A DNA stretch of 64,000 bases, from the NCBI RefSeq assembly GCF_025151215.1, contig NZ_CP102286.1, positions 1,550,001 to 1,614,000 on the forward strand. The letters run 5' to 3'. The notes under the pieces are model-generated. The model was given only the letters and a program-made list of their open reading frames with translations, searched no databases and had not been told where the DNA came from. This stretch comes from Parabacteroides merdae ATCC 43184. Its GTDB lineage: Bacteria > Bacteroidota > Bacteroidia > Bacteroidales > Tannerellaceae. The position numbers and the translations under genes were made by a program. Shown here piece after piece: positions 32,969 to 39,690 of the stretch. The number at the start of each line of letters is the position of its first letter. Position 1 is the stretch's first letter.

Positions 32969-33060
32969 TGGACGGAACCGGTAACGATCCGGCATACACA
33001 CTTCCGGCTGTGTGCAGAGCATTCCATACGCCCGCCCGTTTGCCGGGGTTTTCACCCGGC
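32969..33060 (-). ncRNA. tRNA-like RNA with 5' hairpin (element C)
   Basis: Minus strand. 5' hairpin GCCGGG / CCCGGC (33060-33055 with 33047-33042), loop TGAAAAC. Then GGGCGGG / TCCGTCC (33037-33031 with 32976-32970, 7 pairs counting two G-T), a 7-bp hairpin TGCACAC / GTGTGTA with loop AGCCGGAA, and a T-arm-like GCCGG-ATCGTTA-CCGGT. No D-arm and no anticodon loop. Confidence 0.4.
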
Positions 33061-33089
33061 TGCTTTTGCTAATCTAAACACAAAACGAA

Positions 33090-33287
33090 TTAAACAACTT
33101 CAAGAAAAGCCTTAATAGCCAACATTTTCTTTTCAGCTAACACTTTGGCTGCTTCTTCTCGATTTTTCCAATCTTTATAAAGTTCGAGGTCCTTTTTTGT
33201 ACTTTCGAGGTCTTTATTAAGAGACGACACCAATTCAATCAGTTCCTCTCTTGTCATTTCTTCAATACCTTTTGTTTCCATATACAT
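33090..33287 (-). CDS. Small coiled-coil protein
   Basis: 65 residues: IEEMTREELIELVSSLNKDL then DLELYKDWKNREEAAKVLAE. Strong heptad pattern. Unknown role in the early operon. Confidence 0.5.
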   Translation of the reverse strand: MYMETKGIEEMTREELIELVSSLNKDLESTKKDLELYKDWKNREEAAKVLAEKKMLAIKAFLEVV

Positions 33288-33299
33288 TATTATTAATAG

Positions 33300-33464
33300 T
33301 TACCAACTTTTTTCTTTATAAATGGCGATCGTTAGAATAACCGACATCACGAATGTTAATACGTGAAACGGATTAAAGAACATGCCAACAAAACAGGTAG
33401 CCGACATCAGTACTGCGCAGATGAATAAAATTAGCTGCACTCTTGAATAAAAAATTACCTTCAT
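33300..33464 (-). CDS. 54-residue two-helix membrane protein
   Basis: MKVIFYSRVQLILFICAVLM then PFHVLTFVMSVILTIAIYKE; two transmembrane segments. 12 bases from the next gene. Function unknown. Confidence 0.5.
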   Translation of the reverse strand: MKVIFYSRVQLILFICAVLMSATCFVGMFFNPFHVLTFVMSVILTIAIYKEKSW

Positions 33465-33570
33465 GACTGTTTGATTTGATTTGTGCCCTCCGGCTGATTC
33501 GATCAGTAGCTTCGCGCCTCTTCAGAGGGTTTTCTTAACTTTGTGGTGCAAACTTTAAAAATTAAGAAGT

Positions 33571-33891
33571 ATGAAATCAGAAAAGTACCTGAGCATGGCT
33601 AAAGACATTCGTTCTAAAGTCGAAGATTTACTTGACGAGTATAACACCTTTGAACCATCAATAAGCAAGATGTTTCTTGATGGACAACCGTTATATGAAC
33701 AAGCTATAAAATTTACCCACTTGGTTTATTCATTTGATCCAAATCTGCCTTTAAATAGAGAGTTGGTAGATCTGCCAAATAAATGCAAAGGGTGTATAAT
33801 TAAAACGTTTCCGCAAGAAAACGATGTCTTTAAAAATTTCTTGTTCCTTTTGAAATGCTTCACTGATTATCTGGAGACTTTTCATGACTAA
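33571..33891 (+). CDS. Plus-strand small protein within the early operon
   Basis: 106 residues: KSEKYLSMAKDIRSKVEDLL ... FKNFLFLLKCFTDYLETFHD. It runs against the surrounding operon and its 3' end overlaps the end of the converging 33860-34057 gene by 32 bases. TAACTTTG at 33535-33542 (TAnnTTTG) upstream is a plausible promoter. No family recognised. Confidence 0.55.
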   Translation: MKSEKYLSMAKDIRSKVEDLLDEYNTFEPSISKMFLDGQPLYEQAIKFTHLVYSFDPNLPLNRELVDLPNKCKGCIIKTFPQENDVFKNFLFLLKCFTDYLETFHD

Positions 33892-34057
33892 CTTTCTCTC
33901 CGCGTAAAAGGTCCAAGTAAGAAGTAACCGCTTTCTCGGCATCTTCTTTTATGTACTCCAAATTTTTCAGACAATTGATTGGCAAATCTTCAACATGTAT
34001 GGATATTGTCAATTGATTGTCTTTTTCTTGATGTTTTAGTTCAATGTTGTAATTCAT
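33860..34057 (-). CDS. Small phage protein, unknown
   Basis: 65 residues: NYNIELKHQEKDNQLTISIH ... EDAEKAVTSYLDLLRGEK. Overlaps the converging plus-strand gene. Unknown. Confidence 0.45.
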   Translation of the reverse strand: MNYNIELKHQEKDNQLTISIHVEDLPINCLKNLEYIKEDAEKAVTSYLDLLRGEKVSHEKSPDNQ

Positions 34058-34074
34058 GTGCTATGATATTTTAA

Positions 34075-34425
34075 TTATCTTTTCTTCTTGCTTATTATTT
34101 CAAACCTCACAACGCCAAGTTCTGTATATGCGCCGTATTCAATCCAATATGTCCCACGAGCCGCGTTTATTTTAGGATCATATTTACTATCAAATAATAG
34201 CGTCTTTGTGCTACCATCAATATAATGCGCACTTACTTTATATTCATAAATAGGCATTTTGGAGTACCTATAAAGGCCTATAGCAAAAACTATAAGACCT
34301 GATATAGCGACAGCTATTAAAAAGTTTCTTATAATAAGATAAGGTTTGTAACCATCGGCATATTGATGAAAAAAAAGTGCTCCAAAAGCACCACCTGCGA
34401 ATATAAATACACCTAAAACTTCCAT
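34075..34425 (-). CDS. Membrane protein with two N-terminal helices
   Basis: 116 residues; hydrophobic segments at about 1-20 (VLGVFIFAGGAFGALFFHQY) and 30-52 (IIRNFLIAVAISGLIVFAIGL), then a 60-residue soluble beta part (YKVSAHYIDGSTKTLLFDSK). Unknown. Confidence 0.55.
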   Translation of the reverse strand: MEVLGVFIFAGGAFGALFFHQYADGYKPYLIIRNFLIAVAISGLIVFAIGLYRYSKMPIYEYKVSAHYIDGSTKTLLFDSKYDPKINAARGTYWIEYGAYTELGVVRFEIISKKKR

Positions 34426-34443
34426 ATCATTTATTTTATTTGT

Positions 34444-34627
34444 ACCCGGCAGCCCATCCGATAGGCAGCGTCACGCTTTCAGAACCAGGTTGTATTTTGA
34501 AAAGAGGCAACGGTTAACCAATGTCTGACACATAACACCGCAAGGAACTTGCCCCTTTGACAATTCTTTTATCTATAATGTATCCCTGTGGGTCATGGCT
34601 CAAAGCTCACCACGTTTATACATTATA
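34444..34627 (-). other. Structured intergenic segments
   Basis: The gene-free stretch 34426-34773 holds, on the minus strand, two folded segments before element D. One is closed by ACCTGG / CCGGGT (34490-34485 with 34449-34444) with an inner AGCG-TGA-CGCT hairpin. The other is closed by a perfect 10-bp TATAATGTAT / ATACATTATA (34627-34618 with 34583-34574) with inner GTGG / CCAC. No ORF fits here. Confidence 0.4.
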
Positions 34628-34697
34628 CTTTGTAATCCTTTCGCTTAAACTCCATTTCTGCGAGTGCTAAGGTTGAAATAAGACAAAGAACTTACTG

Positions 34698-34767
34698 TGG
34701 GCATCCGGGAATCGAACCCGGTCAGAAACGCCTTTCTTCACCAGCCGAACACTTTCGGCTCATGCCC
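34698..34767 (-). ncRNA. tRNA-like RNA (element D)
   Basis: Minus strand. Acceptor GGGCAT / ATGCCC (34767-34762 with 34704-34699), a 7-bp hairpin AGCCGAA-AGTG-TTCGGCT in the D-arm place, AGAAA-GGCG-TTTCT in the anticodon place, and a perfect T-arm CCGGG-TTCGATT-CCCGG. About 70 bases. It lacks a 7-base anticodon loop. It starts 6 bases after the stop of the upstream gene. Confidence 0.5.
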
Positions 34768-34773
34768 TTTGCT

Positions 34774-35091
34774 TTAGTAAATCGTTATGAAGTTTTCTAC
34801 TTTGAACGATCTGAATCCGTTCGCCTCAATATCGAAATAGCGAACCGTCTTGTAGTTTTCAGAACCAGTACCTTTGATAAGATTCTGAATGTCTTTAAGC
34901 GTACCTTTGGCTTTGCGAAGTGAACCATCAGACTTTTCATAGGCGAATGATACGATACCTTTGTGCATTTGTTTTGTCAAACGGTACAATGCCCATGCGC
35001 GTGAAAGACATACCGCGAACGCTTTACCTGTTGCTTTCATAAGTTCGTAAGCCATGCAAAATACTTTGTGTCTAAAATTTGAAGTTTTCAT
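34774..35091 (-). CDS. WYL_2/DUF2693-like Sm-fold protein
   Basis: 105 residues from MKTSNFRHKVFCMAYELMKA. The core GIVSFAYEKSDGSLRKAKGTL fits the DUF2693 (WYL_2, Sm-like) family common in Bacteroidales phages. May bind RNA or DNA. Start chosen at the GATTATG context (35091) rather than an upstream ATG at 35118. Confidence 0.6.
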   Translation of the reverse strand: MKTSNFRHKVFCMAYELMKATGKAFAVCLSRAWALYRLTKQMHKGIVSFAYEKSDGSLRKAKGTLKDIQNLIKGTGSENYKTVRYFDIEANGFRSFKVENFITIY

Positions 35092-35121
35092 AATCGTGTG
35101 TATATTAAAGTAGTCCAAAGA

Positions 35122-35406
35122 CTACCGGTTAAAACTTGATACAATGTGGTGAAACTTTGCTTTATCCACCCCTCTAAATGAGGCTTCATTAAGAATGTGA
35201 TCAGCGACATTATCATTAACCTTGATTGCTTTTAGCGTATTAATATCAATATGATAAGGTTCGTCGGTTGGCTTTGCGAGAGGCACGTAGCCTGTAAACG
35301 GAAAATTTCGTCTGCCGATTGGCCAAACTATATAACCATGAGGATATTCATCTACAATCTCGAAAATATCTTTACGATTGTAATTCTCAGTAACTAATAT
35401 ATTCAT
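35122..35406 (-). CDS. Phage protein of unknown function
   Basis: 94 residues: NILVTENYNRKDIFEIVDEY, FPFTGYVPLAKPTDEPYHID, FHHIVSSFNR. No family recognised; common leader CACACACGATTATG-like before its ATG. Confidence 0.5.
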   Translation of the reverse strand: MNILVTENYNRKDIFEIVDEYPHGYIVWPIGRRNFPFTGYVPLAKPTDEPYHIDINTLKAIKVNDNVADHILNEASFRGVDKAKFHHIVSSFNR

Positions 35407-35425
35407 AATCGTGTGTGTTTATGTG

Positions 35426-35683
35426 TTAGTATAAATAGTTGTTCATTGCTTCGTAGCCACCAAATATTTCGGCAACAGGATCGTTAGACCAATCCAGTGG
35501 GGTGAGATATTCAACCTCTCTTTCGAGAGTTTCTATTTCATCAGAGAGGATTTTCACGATCTCTGACTTGCTGTCTACATTATATACATAGCAGACTTCT
35601 TCTTCGCTAATCGTGCTCAACGCTTCTAACTCGCCTCTTTTGTTTTCGAGTTCTGCTAATGCTGTTTCATAAGATCGTGCCAT
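35426..35683 (-). CDS. Acidic phage protein related to the 14429-14569 product
   Basis: 85 residues: ELENKRGELEALSTISEEEV then YNVDSKSEIVKILSDEIETL. Helical. First gene of the early operon after the operator region. Shares the SE.E.C..YNVD block with the 46-residue protein at 14429-14569. Confidence 0.5.
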   Translation of the reverse strand: MARSYETALAELENKRGELEALSTISEEEVCYVYNVDSKSEIVKILSDEIETLEREVEYLTPLDWSNDPVAEIFGGYEAMNNYLY

Positions 35684-35726
35684 AATCGTGTATTTTAATA
35701 TGTTTATCCTATTTACTTTATTAAAT

Positions 35727-35829
35727 CAATCTTGTATCTTTGTCGTGATTGATTGTTTGATGATGCAAATATAATACTATTTGGTATCATCAAATACTAA
35801 TCAGTATTAAATATTATACCATTTAGTAT
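35727..35829. promoter_or_regulatory. Divergent early/lysogeny promoter with three ATAC-N6-GTAT operators
   Basis: Three 14-bp sites ATACTATTTGGTAT (35774-35787), ATACTAATCAGTAT (35794-35807) and ATACCATTTAGTAT (35816-35829), centres 20 and 22 bases apart. A minus promoter TTTG (35794-35791) and TATATTTG (35773-35766) is overlapped by the sites; a plus TATCTTTG lies at about 35735. This is a lambda-like three-site operator between the early operon and the 35840 regulator. Confidence 0.7.
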
Positions 35830-35839
35830 TTTTAACTAT

Positions 35840-36154
35840 ATGACAATAAATGAAAGATTTGCTGAGATACTTAAAACAAAGAATATCAGCGTTAAAGAAG
35901 CATCCGTATTAATAAGAAAATCAGAGGTATATGTTCGCAAGTTAATGCGAGCAGGCGAAAGCTTTGGTATAGAACCCGTGCTTCTAATACTAAACAGTAT
36001 AGAAGATATTAATCCTGATTGGCTTCTTAGAGAAAAAGGAAGTATGTTTAGAAGTCAATATAACACCGAAGAACCAGCCCCCATCACCTCCGAGCGTTTA
36101 CTTTCTATCATTGAGAGCCAGCAGAGAACTATCGAGAACCTTTCAAAGAAATGA
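35840..36154 (+). CDS. Phage repressor-like HTH protein
   Basis: 104 residues. An HTH-like helix set at residues 5-55 (FAEILKTKNISVKEASVLIRKSEVYVRKLMRAGES) with INPDWLLREKGSMF, as in CI-like proteins of Bacteroidales phages; C-terminus is a coiled coil (SERLLSIIESQQRTIENLSKK). It starts 11 bases after the third operator and overlaps the next gene by 4 bases. Confidence 0.7.
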   Translation: MTINERFAEILKTKNISVKEASVLIRKSEVYVRKLMRAGESFGIEPVLLILNSIEDINPDWLLREKGSMFRSQYNTEEPAPITSERLLSIIESQQRTIENLSKK

Positions 36155-36354
36155 AAGAATACACACCAATAGAGAAAGATACTATACTAAGGTGCTTTTA
36201 TCTTGGAGTTTCCGTAAACTACCAATCATGCCAAGATATTATCAACATTCTTGTATCTGATGGATATGTAGTGCTACGTACATCCGTAAACGGAAGGGCA
36301 TATCATATCACAGACAAGGGAAAGGGATTCATCTTGCAAGGCCGGGTATGCTAA
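36151..36354 (+). CDS. Winged-helix protein, apparently frameshifted before a membrane tail
   Basis: 67 residues: IEKDTILRCFYLGVSVNYQS ... GRAYHITDKGKGFILQGRVC. The winged-helix end KG.GFILQGG is expected to go on. Skipping one C near 36341 enters a +1 frame that is open to TAA at 36482-36484 and reads GYAKQDNERKQEKIEKWKTS then INWIMALVIAIASSIITLIV, a membrane helix. Either a recent frameshift or programmed. The tail has no start codon of its own. Confidence 0.55.
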   Translation: MKEYTPIEKDTILRCFYLGVSVNYQSCQDIINILVSDGYVVLRTSVNGRAYHITDKGKGFILQGRVC

Positions 36355-36458
36355 ACAAGACAACGAAAGGAAACAAGAAAAAATAGAAAAATGGAAAACA
36401 AGTACCATTAATTGGATAATGGCACTTGTAATAGCCATCGCCAGTTCAATAATAACGC

Positions 36459-36641
36459 TTATCGTAACAAAACTGCTATCGTAATAAGACTACCGAATAT
36501 GGCGCCTAACATACACATGGATACGAATAACCGGCTATTCATTTTTACCAATTCATTCGTGACCTCGTTTCTTGTAACCCTTAGTATAGCCTTGATTTCT
36601 TCAAAATGACAGTTTGAATCTTGCCAATAATCTTCATCCAT
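36459..36641 (-). CDS. Small membrane protein
   Basis: 60 residues: DEDYWQDSNCHFEEIKAILR then LFVSMCMLGAIFGSLITIAV, one transmembrane helix at the C-terminus. It converges on, and overlaps by 26 bases, the shifted-frame tail of the 36151 gene, which ends in a similar helix. It reads away from the divergent promoter region at 36725-36836. Confidence 0.5.
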   Translation of the reverse strand: MDEDYWQDSNCHFEEIKAILRVTRNEVTNELVKMNSRLFVSMCMLGAIFGSLITIAVLLR

Positions 36642-36724
36642 AACCTATATAGTTTAAAATTTGCATCACCAATATTTCAAAGAACGACAAAATAGGATGT
36701 TCGTCCTATTTACTTGTTTCAATC

Positions 36725-36836
36725 ATCTTTGCATCTTTGTTGCGTGATTGATTGATGATGCAAATGTAATCAAATATATTACATGTAATACTTTTAGATT
36801 ACATTATTACAATTAATTAACACTTTAAGTATTACA
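36725..36836. promoter_or_regulatory. Second divergent promoter with TGTAAT/ATTACA operators
   Basis: TGTAAT (36765), ATTACA (36778), TGTAAT (36784), ATTACA (36798), ATTACA (36806) and ATTACA (36831) make the palindromes TGTAAT-N7-ATTACA and TGTAAT-N8-ATTACA. The 5' part (CATCTTTG, CGTGATTGATTG, ATGATGCAAAT) repeats the promoter at 35727-35773, but the operators differ. Lies between 36641(-) and 36879(+). Confidence 0.6.
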
Positions 36837-36878
36837 CGCAAATTTCTGCTAACAAAAAACCTTTAATAATTTTAAAAT

Positions 36879-37226
36879 ATGAGAATCAATAGACTAAACA
36901 TTGGAGAAGAAGTCCGCAAAAAGGTGGATGAGAACGGCTTATCAAAGGCTAAATTCGCTGAATTACTGGGTATTGCAAGGCAAAATATAGAAAAAACCGT
37001 ATTTCAGAAGCATAGTCTTGATACAGATTTACTTTGTAATATAAGTGAAGTGTTGAATTGTAATTTTTTTAATTACTACAGACCAGACAATTCATGTAAT
37101 AAAAAAGATTACACGGAGCAAAAGGAGATAAAGGCAACATTGTCTATAGAAATGGGAGCTGAGAAAAAAGAACAGGTGCTTAGATTCGTATTCGGAGATA
37201 ATAATATTGAAATATTGAATAAATGA
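36879..37226 (+). CDS. XRE-family regulator
   Basis: 115 residues. HTH at about 8-60: IGEEVRKKVDENGLSKAKFAELLGIARQNIEKTVFQ, then LLCNISEVLNCNFFNYY. A C-terminal strand (IKATLSIEMGAEKKEQVLRFVFG) resembles regulators of small accessory operons in Bacteroidales. It probably binds the TGTAAT/ATTACA array just upstream and controls the three membrane-associated genes downstream. Confidence 0.7.
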   Translation: MRINRLNIGEEVRKKVDENGLSKAKFAELLGIARQNIEKTVFQKHSLDTDLLCNISEVLNCNFFNYYRPDNSCNKKDYTEQKEIKATLSIEMGAEKKEQVLRFVFGDNNIEILNK

Positions 37227-37227
37227 T

Positions 37228-37590
37228 ATGGTGGATTTTATTGAGAGCATAGGCGATTTTACAATTTTAAAACAAAGTGAAATCATTGTTTATAACGATA
37301 GTGAAATAAATATAGAACTAAGAGAAAATGATAAACCTCTTGTTCTTAAAATTTATTTTGTAAACAAGGGTGGTAGAAAATCCTCTGTTTTGGAAGAGGT
37401 TAACGATAATACGTTAAGCCTCAAATTTGTGAATTTTGAGAAAGAAAACTCATTGGGTGGAATTTTTGAGCCTTTAAGAGTAGGGATACTTGATAATGGT
37501 GAAATATTATATTTCAATTGTGTAATTTATACATTGAATGCGAGTGAAGGCAATCGACTTTTAAAATATTCTTTTTTAAAAAAGAAATGA
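37228..37590 (+). CDS. Beta-rich protein, DUF6864-like
   Basis: 120 residues: FTILKQSEIIVYNDSEINIE, LVLKIYFVNKGGRKSS, LSLKFVNFEKENSLGG, ILYFNCVIYTLNASEGNRLL. The strand pattern recalls DUF6864 proteins, from memory. It starts 1 base after the HTH gene stop, so is co-translated. No enzyme motif. Confidence 0.5.
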   Translation: MVDFIESIGDFTILKQSEIIVYNDSEINIELRENDKPLVLKIYFVNKGGRKSSVLEEVNDNTLSLKFVNFEKENSLGGIFEPLRVGILDNGEILYFNCVIYTLNASEGNRLLKYSFLKKK

Positions 37591-37591
37591 T

Positions 37592-37903
37592 ATGGAATTT
37601 GACAGTAATATTCATATACCTGAAAATAAAGAACGATCTCTTAACGAGTGGAAAGTTGGAACCATAAATAACATTGTAGGATCGGGTGATAACGCAAAAC
37701 ATTCAATCGTAACAATTACTATTATGTGTGGATTTGTATCAATCTTAATTGTAACAGTATTAGTCGTTATAAACTATTGGTGTTTTAGAGATTGTGAAAA
37801 TAAAGTACCTGATATAGTAGGCGATTTAAAAAACATATGGGAGATTGTTATCCCACTAATAACATTGGCTTTAGGATATGAGTTCGGAAAATCCGAAAAA
37901 TAG
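37592..37903 (+). CDS. Small membrane protein of the lysogeny cluster
   Basis: 103 residues; hydrophobic helices at about 45-66 (ITIMCGFVSILIVTVLVVIN) and 85-97 (IVIPLITLALGY). Starts 1 base after the preceding stop. Part of an HTH-DUF6864-membrane operon. Function unknown; exclusion or immunity is a hypothesis. Confidence 0.55.
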   Translation: MEFDSNIHIPENKERSLNEWKVGTINNIVGSGDNAKHSIVTITIMCGFVSILIVTVLVVINYWCFRDCENKVPDIVGDLKNIWEIVIPLITLALGYEFGKSEK

Positions 37904-37985
37904 TTTTACAAGAAATAAAATCAATGTTTGCACTTAAACATTATTTAACCTTAGTGCGATTTCGCGTACATTATATAGAGTGGTT

Positions 37986-38564
37986 ATGAAGAAAGAGAGT
38001 TGGGCGTTATTATTAAGTTCTGTAGCTGTACTTATTAGTTTAGTTGCAATATGTGTAGCTTGTCCGCATAAAGCAGAATTGGGATTTGATTACCAAGGAG
38101 TGATAGTAGGAGTATTATCATTGTTAGTGACAATTCTAATAGGATGGCAGATATATACATTTATAGATATAAATAAGAAAAGCAAGGAATTAGAAGAAGC
38201 TAAGACCGCGGCACTCATAAGCACGGAAAGAAATAACGCTTTAACAACCAATGCTATTTCTGATTTTTATTATTACATTTTACTTAAGTCTGATCCTTTA
38301 GGAGTTGAGTATCGATTTTTAGATTACAGAATAAGCTCATTATACCACTTTTCGAATATCGGAGAAATTGAGACTTGTAATACAATAGTTAAGGTGCTTT
38401 TGGAGATGATTGTTGTTCCAGAAGATATCAAGGTTTTAGAGAGTGGGAAAAATAGAATACTTATGTTGCTCACAAAAGTAAAAGATACAGATAAAATTAT
38501 AGGATATGAAGAATTAGTTTCGAGAATTGCACGATTAGGTATTATGCCTAAGCAATCAAAGTAA
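37986..38564 (+). CDS. Membrane protein with cytoplasmic helical domain
   Basis: 192 residues; two helices at about 5-25 (WALLLSSVAVLISLVAICVA) and 37-60 (VIVGVLSLLVTILIGWQIYT), a coiled coil (INKKSKELEEAKTAALISTE) and a 100-residue soluble end. Layout is like the 15659-16744 protein on a smaller scale. The 3' end overlaps the converging 38556 gene by 9 bases. Start taken at ATG 37986. Confidence 0.55.
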   Translation: MKKESWALLLSSVAVLISLVAICVACPHKAELGFDYQGVIVGVLSLLVTILIGWQIYTFIDINKKSKELEEAKTAALISTERNNALTTNAISDFYYYILLKSDPLGVEYRFLDYRISSLYHFSNIGEIETCNTIVKVLLEMIVVPEDIKVLESGKNRILMLLTKVKDTDKIIGYEELVSRIARLGIMPKQSK

Positions 38565-38801
38565 TTTATGTAAGCTTTCAATTATCTCATCTTGGACTTT
38601 CTTATACTCTTCGGGAGATAACAGTTTTAATCCCGAATATTGAAGTAGATGGTTCAAATGACATGGAAAAGAAGCGTTAACATTGCGTCTATTCCAAATA
38701 TCACATTGAATTTGTACATCTGATTTATAGCGTTCAATTGCTAAATTCAGAATAGACTCTTTGGTAGCCTGTTGATACGGAAGTTTATTATTGTCATCCA
38801 T
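38556..38801 (-). CDS. Small phage protein, unknown
   Basis: 81 residues: DDNNKLPYQQATKESILNLA ... SPEEYKKVQDEIIESLHKLL. Helical. Minus strand between two plus-strand lysogeny genes. No family recognised. Confidence 0.45.
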   Translation of the reverse strand: MDDNNKLPYQQATKESILNLAIERYKSDVQIQCDIWNRRNVNASFPCHLNHLLQYSGLKLLSPEEYKKVQDEIIESLHKLL

Positions 38802-38950
38802 AGTGATAAAGCAAAGACGACAACCCCAAAGTTGCGGTTTGAGGAAGTCGCCTATATAGTCCCTTACGGGAACAGTTTAACAATTTAGTCGGTATCATCC
38901 GCAACTTGATTCCGACACAAAGATAATAAAAATGATATATCATTGATGTT

Positions 38951-39670
38951 ATGTATAATTTAAAAGGCTTAAGAAAAGAAGTTAATAAGACACAATCTGA
39001 AATTGCTGTTTTATTTGGTTGCAAGCAAAACAATATTTCTATGCAAGAAAAAAGCGATAGAGATTTAACGACTGAGCAAATGGATGTTCTACGAAAGAAT
39101 TTTGGAGAAGAAATTGTAAATAAATATTATTATAAAATCTCCACTTCTAATGTAGAAACCATAAACAACGAAAGAGAATCTACTTTAAAAAGTAGTTCAG
39201 ATTCTTTTCGTGAAAAAAAACGAATCCCTTTTTATGATGACGTTGCAAGCATTGGAGGTGTCAACACAATGGTCGCAGATAATTCAGGTCACATAGCTCC
39301 TTCCGAATTGATAGACGCCGGCGACTGGTTCCCAGAAGCAACCGCAGCAATCCGTCATTATGGAGATAGCATGATTGAGTATCCAAGTGGTAGTATCCTT
39401 GCATTAAAACGAGTAGAAGATAATAGATTGATAATATGGGGACGCAATTATTCTATTGAGACTACAGAGTTTAGGATAACAAAAAGACTTCAAGATGGAG
39501 GAGAAGACTACATTCTCGCGTACAGTAGCAATGAAAGTACATATTCAGACGGAAGATTGATTCATTCTCCTATCCGGATTCCTAAAGAAACCATAAGACA
39601 TATAGACCTGGTATTAGGATGCGTAACAAAGGAGTACAGCAATGGTCCTATAAAAATCATCAAACAATAA
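38951..39670 (+). CDS. LexA/CI-like S24-peptidase repressor
   Basis: 239 residues. N-terminal HTH-like region (LRKEVNKTQSEIAVLFGCKQNNISMQEKSDR) and a C-terminal S24 domain with the Ser in RHYGDSMIEYPSGS and the Lys in ILALKRVED, spaced as a Ser-Lys dyad. Likely self-cleaves after DNA damage and is the prophage maintenance repressor or an antirepressor-controlled one. The split LRR gene begins 20 bases downstream. Confidence 0.8.
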   Translation: MYNLKGLRKEVNKTQSEIAVLFGCKQNNISMQEKSDRDLTTEQMDVLRKNFGEEIVNKYYYKISTSNVETINNERESTLKSSSDSFREKKRIPFYDDVASIGGVNTMVADNSGHIAPSELIDAGDWFPEATAAIRHYGDSMIEYPSGSILALKRVEDNRLIIWGRNYSIETTEFRITKRLQDGGEDYILAYSSNESTYSDGRLIHSPIRIPKETIRHIDLVLGCVTKEYSNGPIKIIKQ

Positions 39671-39690
39671 ACAAACTAATTACAAACAAA

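Noticed and set aside
33487..33534. CCCTC ... GAGGG fold with TTTT, first read as a fifth tRNA-like element
   Set aside because: Only about 47 bases, no T-arm of the right geometry; it is at best a weak hairpin before the 33571 gene.
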